Part shown: piece by piece, positions 1 through 8,971 of the stretch
How positions within the stretch are numbered: the first letter of the stretch is position 1
Layout of the letters: each line of letters begins with the position of its first letter
Assembly (NCBI RefSeq): GCF_010501075.1
Contig: NZ_QVMN01000002.1
Span: 1 to 64,000, forward strand
Reading direction: 5' to 3'
DNA from: Dysgonomonas sp. 25
Lineage (GTDB): Bacteria; Bacteroidota; Bacteroidia; Bacteroidales; Dysgonomonadaceae
Length of the DNA: 64,000 nucleotides
The notes under the pieces: generated by a model
Databases searched by the model: none
What the model was told of the DNA's origin: nothing
What the model saw: the letters and a program-made list of their open reading frames with translations, nothing else
Translations under genes and position numbers: made by a program

Positions 1-1112
1 GCAATGAGGCCGTTATATTTCAGGTTGGTACGCTCTGATACGGGTAGACCTATCATTCCGTTAAACTCGGCTCCTTCCAGTGTATTGGCCATCAGCTTGA
101 GCCCAAAATAGTCAACGGAGAAAGCCCATCCGCTGGCATTGCCTTCGTTGATGGACAGGATATTGTGTGCGCCGAAGGTGCCGCTGATACCGTTATCGTC
201 GATAATCATATCGTGAGCGGAGAAGCTGACGCGTTTGTCTTCTCCTTTCGAGAATTGTGGGGGAAGGGTGACTGCCAGGTTACGGACATAAACGCCTTGC
301 CACAGCATTTCATTGCCGGGGATAAGGTATTGGTCATATCCTTCGGGGAAGGTAAAGTTCTGGGCATTCTTGAGGTCGCTGAAATCGAAAACGGCGTCTT
401 CGACTGTCCAGATAAAGTCTTTCAGCCCTTTGATACAAAATGATGGGAAGGAGACTTGTGCGACTATATCGTTCCAGTTTTCTATTTCCGTCTGGAACTT
501 CCCGATAACTTTATGTTGGGTACTATCGCCTGTAGTACCTGCTTTATAGCAGAGCTTATTAGATAGTTCGACTTCGGCGGAGATACCCAAGCCTTTCAGC
601 CCTTTACAGTCGATGCTGGCATATGTCAAATCGGAAGTAACCCCCGTTTTCTTATTGAAATCGCCTTTTAAACGGAGGATAACATTGCCTCCACTGATGG
701 GGATTTCTATGTCACTCAGCAGGGTCAGCTTGGCATCGCCGATTATATCGCCGTCGTGGGAGAGTTTAATGTCTTTGGCGGCAAAGAAGAGTTCTCGGTT
801 TTCCTTGGCGGGCATCACGATACGCAGGAAGGCACTGATAGAGGTATATTCGGGAAAGAATTCGGCTTCGTAGACAGCAAAGGAGACTTGCATATTGTTG
901 ATGCTCTGGCTATAGCCGGAGGGTAGCATATTCATATCCACACGGTTCAGGCTGTCTCTATAGGCGTTTTGGGTATCCAGATGGTCGAATACGGCAACGG
1001 CTCTTTGACGGGCATCTTCGGCTAAGAGATTCTGGGACAATATATGCTGGGAAACAAAAATAAATGAGAAAAGCAATAAAATCCGGAGAAGTGATTGTCT
1101 TGTTAAGTACAT
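1..1112 (-). CDS. Partial secreted protein of unknown function (5' end only)
   Basis: Reading the minus strand from the ATG at 1112-1110 gives an uninterrupted frame of about 370 codons that runs off the left edge, so only the N-terminal part is present. The first 27 or so residues are a hydrophobic signal sequence (LLRILLLFSFIFVSQ) ending near LSQN, pointing to export. The visible part is rich in alternating hydrophobic/polar beta-strand-like stretches and has no catalytic motif I recognise. It looks like one of the large surface or secreted proteins common in Bacteroidales. Base composition is clearly more GC-rich than the AT-rich peptide cluster that follows. I chose this ATG because the signal peptide follows immediately. 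A TAATTTTG -7-like box lies upstream at 1324-1331. Function unknown; confidence is in the coding call only. Confidence 0.75.
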   Translation of the reverse strand, partial: MYLTRQSLLRILLLFSFIFVSQHILSQNLLAEDARQRAVAVFDHLDTQNAYRDSLNRVDMNMLPSGYSQSINNMQVSFAVYEAEFFPEYTSISAFLRIVMPAKENRELFFAAKDIKLSHDGDIIGDAKLTLLSDIEIPISGGNVILRLKGDFNKKTGVTSDLTYASIDCKGLKGLGISAEVELSNKLCYKAGTTGDSTQHKVIGKFQTEIENWNDIVAQVSFPSFCIKGLKDFIWTVEDAVFDFSDLKNAQNFTFPEGYDQYLIPGNEMLWQGVYVRNLAVTLPPQFSKGEDKRVSFSAHDMIIDDNGISGTFGAHNILSINEGNASGWAFSVDYFGLKLMANTLEGAEFNGMIGLPVSERTNLKYNGLI

Positions 1113-1552
1113 GGAAATATATAGTTTAGATAAAGTTCTGTTTAAGTTTGGATGTAATCTCTAAGGTTAAAAAATATCAAATATTTTCACAGTTGAAGTT
1201 AGTCCTCTTTACCGTGTCTAAATATTTTTGCCCCTCACACTCTTTTCGAAATCGGGCCTACATAAATAATTATGAGCATCTTAATCATAACTATATAGAG
1301 TCTTCCCTTCATTCCTAATTTTACAAAATTAACGAAAATACTTTAACAAGTATATGTTTTCTTTAAAAATATTTTAAACTAAAAACAGATTTGACCTCCA
1401 GGAAAATAAGAGGCAGTAAATCAAATGATTTGCTGCTTTTTTTATGCCTTAACGAAAACGAAGAAGAAAACCACCCAAAAAAGGACAAGTTCCGGCACTG
1501 CACCTAACTATTATTATACGCGATAATTTTTGTAATGACGAAAAAAATAATT
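1113..1552. other. Intergenic region between the partial gene and the peptide locus
   Basis: 440 bp without a plausible gene. It holds a TAATTTTG -7-like promoter box on the minus strand at 1324-1331 (no convincing -33 partner), which could serve the partial gene starting at 1112, and a stem-loop at 1413-1436. Otherwise it is AT-rich sequence without recognisable signals. Confidence 0.5.
1413..1444. terminator. Stem-loop with T tract, likely operon-end terminator
   Basis: GCAGTAAATC and GATTTGCTGC form a 10-bp stem (one G-T wobble) around an AAAT loop at 1413-1436, followed on the plus strand by a T7 tract. On the minus strand the hairpin is followed by CTCTTATTTT. It lies 109 bp beyond the stop of the last minus-strand gene of the peptide locus. 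No plus gene ends here, so a role ending the minus operon, or a bidirectional one, is inferred. Confidence 0.55.
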
Positions 1553-2458
1553 CTAGGCTAACTGAAGTATTTCGAGTCCTATTCCTGCTAAACCGTTATA
1601 TATAGACAGTTCATTTTCATTAAGATTATGTATTTTATCTTTTATCAAAGGACTTATATCCTTAACATTGTATGTTCGATTATTACTATCGCTATACTTA
1701 TATAAAAAATCGACTCCTGCTATAGCAAATAAGTCAGATTGCACATCGTTTTCCAGAGGAAGCATCTTCCTCCATTCTTTTCGAATATCTGGATTAGCAA
1801 TATTTTCTATATTTCTGCTCAATATGAAGCGGTCGGTAATAGACGGAGTATTTATTTGTATATTCTGTGAGTAATTAATAAATAGTTTGTTTATTAATAG
1901 GTTACTTAATTCTGTATCGATATTCAACTCTACCGTTTTATTGATAAAATAGAAAATGGAATTAAGGTATGAAATAGATATATATTCATTGTTTATTAAT
2001 TCTAAGAATTTAGAGCAATCGACTAATGTTTCGAGAATAATTTCGTTCTTTCCTCTTTGTAGAAAATATAATCCTTTAGTAAATAATGGGATTTCGTCTT
2101 CCAAATCGGAGGTAAAGTTTGTATAGGATAGTTGTTTTATCATATCGTCCACCTCTTCCAGAATGTCATCATCGTCATCACTTTCTACAAATCCTTGTTT
2201 GATACAATAGTCTAAACCCCATCCTATGCCCGCTATTCCCTTCGAGAAGCTTAAAGAAGAGTCTTTCCCTAATTTGTCATATATAAACTCAATATACGAA
2301 TCGGATAAGTTGCTGTACATCTCGTTTTGCGTATATTTTGCATAATGGTAAAAGAATAAAGCTATTCCGAGCTTTCCTTCCAGTAATCCGGATTGTTTTA
2401 CGTGTTGTATATTTATAAAAATAGTATTTGCTATCTGTTGTAAAAGATTTTTATACAT
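1553..2458 (-). CDS. LanC-like toroid protein lacking zinc ligands
   Basis: 301-aa cytoplasmic-looking protein. Three glycine-rich repeats match the inner helices of lanthionine-synthetase-C-like barrels: SGLLEGKLGIALFFYHYAK (about 23-41), FSKGIAGIGWGLDYC (about 72-86) and YNGLAGIGLEILQLA at the extreme C-terminus, where LanC proteins typically end. The usual zinc-binding signatures (a Cys-His pair in a CHG motif and a GWCxG cysteine) are absent; only two cysteines occur, neither in those contexts. A classical thioether cyclase activity is therefore unlikely. It may be a scaffold, or act with the glycosyltransferase encoded 12 bp upstream. It is the last gene of a tight minus-strand operon (exporter, HlyD, glf, glycosyltransferase, this gene). 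It is shorter than typical LanC (about 400 aa). The LanC-like assignment rests on the repeats only. Confidence 0.6.
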   Translation of the reverse strand: MYKNLLQQIANTIFINIQHVKQSGLLEGKLGIALFFYHYAKYTQNEMYSNLSDSYIEFIYDKLGKDSSLSFSKGIAGIGWGLDYCIKQGFVESDDDDDILEEVDDMIKQLSYTNFTSDLEDEIPLFTKGLYFLQRGKNEIILETLVDCSKFLELINNEYISISYLNSIFYFINKTVELNIDTELSNLLINKLFINYSQNIQINTPSITDRFILSRNIENIANPDIRKEWRKMLPLENDVQSDLFAIAGVDFLYKYSDSNNRTYNVKDISPLIKDKIHNLNENELSIYNGLAGIGLEILQLA

Positions 2459-2470
2459 AATCGTTGATTG

Positions 2471-4315
2471 TTAATTGTTTTTTGATGCAATGACTTTTTT
2501 GAAAAAGCGTATTAATTCATCTGCATGATAATCGAATGAGAATTTACTTCTATGTTGAAGTGCATTGCAGGTTAAAATATTCATTCTTTGTTTATCCTTG
2601 AGTTGGATTATTAAATCATGGATATCTTTATAGAAAATCCCCATGCCATATTGTGCTATATGTGATTGCATGGCAACGATATGTTTACTATTATCCTTTT
2701 GTATCATAGGCAAACCAGCTGCGGCTAAAGTATTCATTCTGGCAGGCATATTTAGATCATCCCATCCTGCATCCATAATTCGCTTGTTATTTTTGCTTTC
2801 AAAGCAATGTAACCATCCTGCATCATATTTAGAGAATTCATTTACCCATCTTTCGGGAGAACAGTGAGGATGGGTATGAAAATGTTCCGGCGCAACCTTT
2901 ATGGCATCTTTTATGAAGGATTCTCTGGATGCCAGATAATTTTCGACATACATATGTATATGTATGTTATTTTCGGCTAACAATTTTATATCCTCCACTT
3001 GCAATCCGATAATTCGTCCGGGGATAACAGTATGGATAGCATAATCTGAATCGGAAAGCTTATCCGAGAAATCATTTGTAAAATACTCCTCCTTGGGTAG
3101 GTCCCCATCTAAAATGAACGATAATCCTTTTTCTGTAATAAATTGCTCATACCACACTTTCAACTCGGGATTCAGATATATTTTCCCATCAGCACGGTTG
3201 TAAAGGTCAATTAATTTCTCCCATGTCCCTTTTTGCCTGCATAGAAAAGGCCCTTCCTTAAAATGCCAGACAAATGGTATCTCCGGCACCTTTTTCAATA
3301 CTTCATGGGCTAATAGAACAGCGCCAAAATTTAGAGTCGCATAAATAATATCAGGTTGTATTTCTTTTACCTTTTCTTCCCAATTCTCATACGGAATATC
3401 AATTACATTCCCAAAAGGCAGATGCCCAACAGTAGAAAAACTGAATGTCGGACGATTCATCCATAAACCATATAGTTTATGTCCTTTTTCTTCCAATGCA
3501 TATATTCTTTCGGGATTATAAGCCAGTTCACCGACGATGAGAATTTTCAATGCGGATTCAGCTTTCGCGGATAAAGGCTTGCGAAAGGTCTTATATAATT
3601 CGACTTCGTTTATGAATTTTTGTTTCGAAACCTTCATTCTGATAGGTGTCTGAACATTGTAATATTGTCTGTATATATTCAATCCGCCACCATAATCTTC
3701 ATTAATCAGCCGGTGACGCTGATGAGTATGTATTGTCCAACAGGCCGTTTCTTCTCCTGTGTATGAAAATACTCCTTTATCGATTAATTTCCTCCAGAAT
3801 AAATTGAAGAGATTATCATTGACATATTCATCTCTGCAAGTCCATCTGTCATCCGTCCGCTTATGCGCTGTCTGCACCAATTGCAGGCTCATATGATTAA
3901 ACAGTCCGTTTGTTGACAATTTGCTGTCACGAGCTATCGAGTCTTTTATCTCTGATTTTGCATTTGAATAACAGAGGATAATATCATTTGATTTCCTGAG
4001 TTCATTATATAGGGTCATCAGGTGGTTCTCATAGTAATAATCATCCGAAGGAAGATATGCAATATAGGCATATCCCGCTACTTCTAATCCTTGATTTATA
4101 GCATATCCGAGCCCTTTATTTCCTTCGTTTTTGATATATCTGATTTTTTCGTTCGAAAGATATTCTTTTATATAATCTTCCGTATCATCAGTTGCCCCAT
4201 CATTGATAATGATAAGTTCCCAGTTTTCGTAAGTTTGCAATAACAGGCTTTTTATTGCCCGCCGTATATATGTTGCCTGATTATATGTAGGCATAATGAT
4301 TGAAAAACCTTCCAT
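2471..4315 (-). CDS. Two-domain glycosyltransferase (GT2 fused to GT-B-like domain)
   Basis: 614 aa. Residues 1 to about 250 are a GT2/GT-A fold: SIIMPTYNQATYIRRAIKSL at the N-terminus, NDGATDDT, and a DxD-like LPSDDYYYENH that should bind the nucleotide-sugar and metal. From about residue 260 a second domain begins (ALKILIVGELAYNPERIY) with the layout of a GT-B glycosyltransferase, including FVWHFKEGPF, VIPGRIIG and a C-terminal AAAGLPMIQKDNS region. The gene starts 6 bp after glf and shares its operon, so UDP-galactofuranose is the likely donor for at least one domain (inference). The acceptor is unknown. Co-transcription with a C39 exporter suggests the Cys-rich peptides or an exported glycan carrier. 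Not part of the capsule locus, which lies on the other strand 20 kb away. Confidence 0.8.
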   Translation of the reverse strand: MEGFSIIMPTYNQATYIRRAIKSLLLQTYENWELIIINDGATDDTEDYIKEYLSNEKIRYIKNEGNKGLGYAINQGLEVAGYAYIAYLPSDDYYYENHLMTLYNELRKSNDIILCYSNAKSEIKDSIARDSKLSTNGLFNHMSLQLVQTAHKRTDDRWTCRDEYVNDNLFNLFWRKLIDKGVFSYTGEETACWTIHTHQRHRLINEDYGGGLNIYRQYYNVQTPIRMKVSKQKFINEVELYKTFRKPLSAKAESALKILIVGELAYNPERIYALEEKGHKLYGLWMNRPTFSFSTVGHLPFGNVIDIPYENWEEKVKEIQPDIIYATLNFGAVLLAHEVLKKVPEIPFVWHFKEGPFLCRQKGTWEKLIDLYNRADGKIYLNPELKVWYEQFITEKGLSFILDGDLPKEEYFTNDFSDKLSDSDYAIHTVIPGRIIGLQVEDIKLLAENNIHIHMYVENYLASRESFIKDAIKVAPEHFHTHPHCSPERWVNEFSKYDAGWLHCFESKNNKRIMDAGWDDLNMPARMNTLAAAGLPMIQKDNSKHIVAMQSHIAQYGMGIFYKDIHDLIIQLKDKQRMNILTCNALQHRSKFSFDYHADELIRFFKKVIASKNN

Positions 4316-4321
4316 TAGCTT

Positions 4322-5422
4322 TTAGTTTATTTTTTTGTATAATTCAATAGCATTGAAAACAGTCTGATCCATATCATTGTATTTATACTCTCCCAATCTG
4401 CCTGCAAAAAAAAGATTCTTTTCTTTATGAGCGATGGATTCATATTGTTTATATAAGGAGTTGTTTTTTGTTGTATTTATAGGGTAATATGGCTCTTTCC
4501 CTTTCGTCCAAGAATCGGGATATTCTTTAGAGATTACAGTTTTCTGTTGCTCTCCGAATTCAAAATATTTGTGTTCTATTATCCGTGTATATGGTATTTG
4601 ACTATCTGTATAGTTCACTACGGCATTACCCTGATAACTATGTATATTCAATACTTCTTCTTCAAATCGTAAAGACCTGTATTCGAGGTTACCAAAGCAA
4701 TAATCATAATATTCATCGATCATACCTGTATATATCGTTTTATCGGCTTTTTCTCTTAAATAGCTGTTTGTCACAAAATCGGTATTCAATAAGATATCGG
4801 ACGAAGCAAAACATTTTCGGAAAATGGGATTATATCCGCCAATAGGAATGCCCTGATATGGATCATCGAAGTAATTATTGTTATATGAAAACCTAAGCGG
4901 AATCCTTTTAATTATAAACGGAGGAAGTTCTTTGGCATTTTTTCCCCACTGCTTCTCTGTATAACCTTTGATTAGTTTTTCGTATATATCTTTTCCTACA
5001 AGTTTTAAAGCCTGTTCCTCCAGATTCCGGGGATTATCGACCGTTAAGCGTTGCGATTCTATTATAGCAATTGCTTCGGCAGGTGTCTTTGTTTTCCATA
5101 ACTGATAGAACGTATTCATATTGAAAGGCATATTGTATAATTGATTATTATACATTGCCAATGGTGAATTTATATAATGGTTGAATTCTGTCAAGGATTG
5201 CATAAACTGCCATATTCTTTTATTTTTTGTATGAAAAATATGTGCTCCATATTTATGTACATTTATGCCCTCTATATCCTCGCAATATACATTTCCACCT
5301 ATATGATTCCGTTTTTCTACGACAAGGCATTTCTTCCCGTCTTTTGCCGCCAGATATGCGATGATGGCATTAAATAGTCCTGCACCAACCAATAGATAAT
5401 CGTACTTTTTCAGATATTTCAT
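4322..5422 (-). CDS. glf: UDP-galactopyranose mutase
   Basis: 366 aa, the normal length of bacterial Glf. It interconverts UDP-galactopyranose and UDP-galactofuranose using reduced FAD. Visible family features are the N-terminal FAD-binding VGAGLFNAIIAYLAA, the YGAHIFHTKNKRIWQFM segment, GYTEKQWGKNAKELPPFIIK, the YFDDPYQGIPIGGY substrate loop and the C-terminal GRLGEYKYNDMDQTVFNAI flavin-contact region. It starts 15 bp after hlyD and ends 6 bp before the glycosyltransferase, so it is embedded in the peptide-export operon rather than in the polysaccharide locus. This strongly suggests that galactofuranose is used by the product of the next gene. Identity is secure; its role in peptide maturation is inference. 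Confidence 0.95.
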   Translation of the reverse strand: MKYLKKYDYLLVGAGLFNAIIAYLAAKDGKKCLVVEKRNHIGGNVYCEDIEGINVHKYGAHIFHTKNKRIWQFMQSLTEFNHYINSPLAMYNNQLYNMPFNMNTFYQLWKTKTPAEAIAIIESQRLTVDNPRNLEEQALKLVGKDIYEKLIKGYTEKQWGKNAKELPPFIIKRIPLRFSYNNNYFDDPYQGIPIGGYNPIFRKCFASSDILLNTDFVTNSYLREKADKTIYTGMIDEYYDYCFGNLEYRSLRFEEEVLNIHSYQGNAVVNYTDSQIPYTRIIEHKYFEFGEQQKTVISKEYPDSWTKGKEPYYPINTTKNNSLYKQYESIAHKEKNLFFAGRLGEYKYNDMDQTVFNAIELYKKIN

Positions 5423-5437
5423 TACTCTAAAAGTTGT

Positions 5438-6742
5438 TTATATATTTTCCGTCAGTACTTTTCTTATAGGCATCAATAACCTTTCGAGCAGTGATATATC
5501 ATTCGTTATAATTTCTGCCTCTCCCTCCATGTCAGGCCAATATGGGAGCTCTTTCTTATAAGTTGTTACAAGACCATTCGGCAATGAGATATCAACGGTA
5601 TAATTAGGTAATTCTTCATCTTTGGATGCTACAAGAGATATATTTGTGACATACCCGTTTATGATTCCAAATTCATTGTCAGGAAAGTTTTTTAATCGGA
5701 TATTTACTTTCTGGCCGACCTCCACTTTTCCCGATCGTTCGGCAGGAAGGAGCGCTTTACCTATCAATATGCCATTGTTAGCAGGAATTATACTAAATAT
5801 GTTTTCTCCCGCTGAAATGTTTTGATTCACAGACCAATACTTGCTGAAAGTAATATTGCCTTCTATCGGAGCGCAAAGGACATACCTTAATTCCCAGTTC
5901 TGAACATCGGTTTCCAATTGGTTAATAATTGATTTGAGTTGTGTCCTGAGTGTATTTTTTTTATCTATATACTGATACTCGGTGTCTAATAAAGACTCCT
6001 CTAATTGTATTATCTGCAGTTGCATATTATCCAATGCTGCATTTATGTTTTCTAATGACAAATGTGCCTGAAGGTATTGGCTGTTTGTCCCTTCAAACTC
6101 TGCGTTGGAAATAATCCCTTTGGCATTGAGGGTAGAATCTCTGCTATATTGTTTTTTTGAAATATCGAATTGCTCTTCAACGATCTTCTTCTGACGTAAC
6201 ATATTCTCATAAGATATCTTATTCTGGGCTATCTTATCTTTCATCAGATGTGTCTTTTTCAGATAATATTTTAATTCGTCGAATTGCTTATATTCAGACA
6301 AAGTTATGTACAAAGAAGAGTAGGTAGACTGGATATCACCCAAGATTAAATCTTGAGGAGGAAGCAGTATGTTGCTCGAATCAGATTGTAATGTTTTAAG
6401 ATAATCTTTCAAATATTGTATATCCTTTGTTTTTGCCGGATTTTCTATTACAGCCAGATATTTTCCCTTTAGGACGTACTTATTATCAGCTACATATAAT
6501 TCTTGTATTTTCCCCGAGGCTTTACTTACAATACTTGCCGCCGGAGTACTTCCGGTTAAAGTAACCTTTGAGGTTATTGTATCAGGATATTTAAATATAC
6601 TACTTCCGATTAACAATACAACCACAATGATGGCGATGACGCTTATACCCCAGCGTACGATCCAAGGAGGAACCCCTCCGAGTACTTCCTGAAAGTCTTC
6701 ACTTCTCAATTCTATTTCTTTGTCGGAATTGTTATCTGACAT
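5438..6742 (-). CDS. HlyD-family periplasmic adaptor of the peptide exporter
   Basis: 434 aa. A short cytoplasmic N-terminus is followed by one membrane helix (about 29-50, IVRWGISVIAIIVVVLLIGSS), then a barrel-sandwich segment (ASGKIQELYVADNKYVLKG), a long coiled-coil hairpin (about 100-280) and a C-terminal half-barrel (GIINGYVTNISLVASKDEEL). This is the standard layout of membrane fusion proteins of type I/PCAT systems. It starts 1 bp after the stop of the C39 ABC transporter gene, so the two proteins are almost certainly partners. The outer-membrane channel (TolC-like) they would need is not encoded in this window. Confidence 0.93.
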   Translation of the reverse strand: MSDNNSDKEIELRSEDFQEVLGGVPPWIVRWGISVIAIIVVVLLIGSSIFKYPDTITSKVTLTGSTPAASIVSKASGKIQELYVADNKYVLKGKYLAVIENPAKTKDIQYLKDYLKTLQSDSSNILLPPQDLILGDIQSTYSSLYITLSEYKQFDELKYYLKKTHLMKDKIAQNKISYENMLRQKKIVEEQFDISKKQYSRDSTLNAKGIISNAEFEGTNSQYLQAHLSLENINAALDNMQLQIIQLEESLLDTEYQYIDKKNTLRTQLKSIINQLETDVQNWELRYVLCAPIEGNITFSKYWSVNQNISAGENIFSIIPANNGILIGKALLPAERSGKVEVGQKVNIRLKNFPDNEFGIINGYVTNISLVASKDEELPNYTVDISLPNGLVTTYKKELPYWPDMEGEAEIITNDISLLERLLMPIRKVLTENI

Positions 6743-6743
6743 A

Positions 6744-8957
6744 TCAAACTCCTAACTCTAATTGGTTCTTTACTAAGGTATAATAAGCACCTTTTTTGGC
6801 AGTCAAGGCAGCATGTGTTCCTTCTTCTATTATTTTCCCTGCATCCAGAACAACAATATTATCGGCATTTTGCACAGTACTTAAACGGTGAGCAATGATT
6901 ACAACCGTTTTACCTTTATAGAAATCGTTTAGATTGTCTAATATTTTCCTCTCGTTGTTCGCATCCAAAGCATTGGTCGCCTCATCGAAGAATAAAAAAT
7001 CAGGATTTTTATATACGGCCCGAGCTATTAGCATACGTTGTTTCTGCCCTTGACTGATACCATTTCCCTCCATCCCTATTTTACTGTTGTATTTTAGAGG
7101 TAAAGAATTAATGAAGTCGTTTATATTCGCTGTTTTGGAAGCATACAATAGTTTGTTTTTGTCTATGCTCTCTTCGCCAATAGCAATATTATTGGCAATA
7201 GTATCCGAAAAAATAAATCCCTCTTGCATTACCGCCCCGGTATTTTTTCGCCATAGATGAGGATTGATGTCTGTCAGAGAATGCCCTCCAATTTTTATAT
7301 CTCCTTTCAACGGGGTATAGAATCCCAACAACAGTTTGACAATTGTTGTTTTGCCACTTCCACTGGCACCTACGATCGCTGTAACCTTATTATGGGGTAT
7401 CTTGAGATTGAGGTTTTCCAGCACATAGTCTCTTTCGGCTCCATCGTAACTGAAACAAACATTTTCCAATGCTATCGTTTTGTCTTCGGGCAGGTAGTCG
7501 ATCTTACCTTGTATCGTTTGCTCCTCATCCTCTCTATTGTTTACTTCATTTAATCTCTCAAGGCTGATCTTTGCATCTTGCAATGATTGTGAAAAGCTAA
7601 TAACCTGACCGATAGGACCAGATAGTTGGCCTATAATGTAGCTAATCGACATCATCATCCCGAGAGTAATATCTCCATCGATAACAGCTTTGGCTGATAA
7701 GAACGAAATCACCAAGGATGTAGTTTGGCTGAAGAATATAGACCCTGTCTGCTGTATTTGCTCTAAAGCAGTCCCTTTTATGCTAATCTTGAATAATTTG
7801 ATTTGTATGGACTCCCACTTCCATCGTTGCTGTTTTTCGCAGTTATTGAGCTTGATCTCCTGCATTCCGGTGATAAGTTGCACCATATTGCTCTGATTGG
7901 CAGATGCTTGTGTAAACCGGGCATTGTCTAACCGTCTCCGGTAACGCATAAAGCTCAAAATCCAAACGATATATAATGCATTTCCCAAAATAAAGACTGT
8001 GAGAATCGTGAGGTTATAATAGGCAAGAATAAAGGCAAAAATGAAGAAATTGAAAAAAGAAAAAATGGTCGATAATGTTGATCCTGTCATAAAAGACTGG
8101 ATACGTCCATGATCGCCTATCCGCTGCATGATATCGCCTATATTCTTAGCATCAAAGAAGCGGATTGGTAACCTCATCAGCTTAGCCAGAAAGTCCGAAA
8201 TCACCGTGATACTTATCCTTGTATTCATATGTAGTGATATCCAGTTCTGGATAAATCCTACCCCCATTTGTGTAAAAGACAAGATCAATTGGGCAATAAG
8301 GATAAGGGTGATAAAACTCAGATTATTATTGCCTATTCCCTGATCGACTACCGCTTGTGTCAGAAAGGGCAGAATAAGAGAAAAAACACTCGCCAATAAC
8401 ATCCCGATAACCAACTGAAATATTTGTGATTTGTAGGGGATGAGATACTGAAGGTAGTAGGAGAGATTTTTCTTCTGCCGTTCTTTATCGTCTATTCGTT
8501 CTTGAAATTCCGGGGTAGGGCTTAGTAGTAATGCCATACCGGCTTCTTTCCCTTCCGATTTGGTGCTTATCCAGCATTTTTCGAATCCATGTTTGTCTAT
8601 TTTGTATTTTCCTTTTGCCGGATCGGATATCAAGAATGTGTAATCTCCTTTTTTACCTTTTTTCTGTATCCCATATAAAACGACAAAATGGTTTTGATTC
8701 CAGTGCAAAACGCAAGGCAAAGGCGCTTCCTCTATTAACTGGTCGATGCCAATACGCACCCCTTGTGTCCGGAGACCAATACTTTCGGCAGCATCGCTGA
8801 TACCCAGCATAGATACTCCTTCGCGCGTAATAAAGGAGCGATCCCGGAGGGTTTGTAACGAATAACTTCGCCCATAGTATCGGGCTATCATGCGCAGGCA
8901 CGAAGGACCACAATCTATTGAATCGAGTTGTTGATAGTACGGAAAGCTTTTTTTCAT
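6744..8957 (-). CDS. Peptidase-containing ABC transporter (C39, PCAT)
   Basis: 737 aa bifunctional exporter. The N-terminal C39 peptidase has the expected triad and oxyanion residue: Q10, C16 in SIDCGPSC, H90 in NHFVVLYG and D112 in SDPAKG. Six membrane helices span about 175-450. The nucleotide-binding domain carries Walker A GASGSGKTT, signature GISQGQKQRM, Walker B FLFFDEATNALD and the H-loop IAHRLSTV. Family members cut leaders after Gly-Gly and export the core. All four precursor peptides in this locus end their leaders in GG (VFGG, VVGG or LRGG), so they are the evident substrates. The gene lies 14 bp after a TlpA-like gene and 1 bp before hlyD. Confidence 0.96.
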   Translation of the reverse strand: MKKSFPYYQQLDSIDCGPSCLRMIARYYGRSYSLQTLRDRSFITREGVSMLGISDAAESIGLRTQGVRIGIDQLIEEAPLPCVLHWNQNHFVVLYGIQKKGKKGDYTFLISDPAKGKYKIDKHGFEKCWISTKSEGKEAGMALLLSPTPEFQERIDDKERQKKNLSYYLQYLIPYKSQIFQLVIGMLLASVFSLILPFLTQAVVDQGIGNNNLSFITLILIAQLILSFTQMGVGFIQNWISLHMNTRISITVISDFLAKLMRLPIRFFDAKNIGDIMQRIGDHGRIQSFMTGSTLSTIFSFFNFFIFAFILAYYNLTILTVFILGNALYIVWILSFMRYRRRLDNARFTQASANQSNMVQLITGMQEIKLNNCEKQQRWKWESIQIKLFKISIKGTALEQIQQTGSIFFSQTTSLVISFLSAKAVIDGDITLGMMMSISYIIGQLSGPIGQVISFSQSLQDAKISLERLNEVNNREDEEQTIQGKIDYLPEDKTIALENVCFSYDGAERDYVLENLNLKIPHNKVTAIVGASGSGKTTIVKLLLGFYTPLKGDIKIGGHSLTDINPHLWRKNTGAVMQEGFIFSDTIANNIAIGEESIDKNKLLYASKTANINDFINSLPLKYNSKIGMEGNGISQGQKQRMLIARAVYKNPDFLFFDEATNALDANNERKILDNLNDFYKGKTVVIIAHRLSTVQNADNIVVLDAGKIIEEGTHAALTAKKGAYYTLVKNQLELGV

Positions 8958-8971
8958 TGAGATAGCTGTAA

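Noticed and set aside
1223-1230. Plus-strand TATTTTTG promoter-like box
   Set aside because: No plus-strand gene follows; such boxes are expected by chance in AT-rich sequence.
1553-2458. Classical lanthipeptide interpretation of the locus
   Set aside because: The LanC-like protein lacks zinc ligands, no LanB/LanM dehydratase is present, and the locus is rich in disulfide enzymes instead.
8653-8913. Minus-strand frame overlapping the C39 domain of the exporter
   Set aside because: It lies inside the exporter gene in another frame and has no recognisable motifs; the exporter frame carries the catalytic triad.
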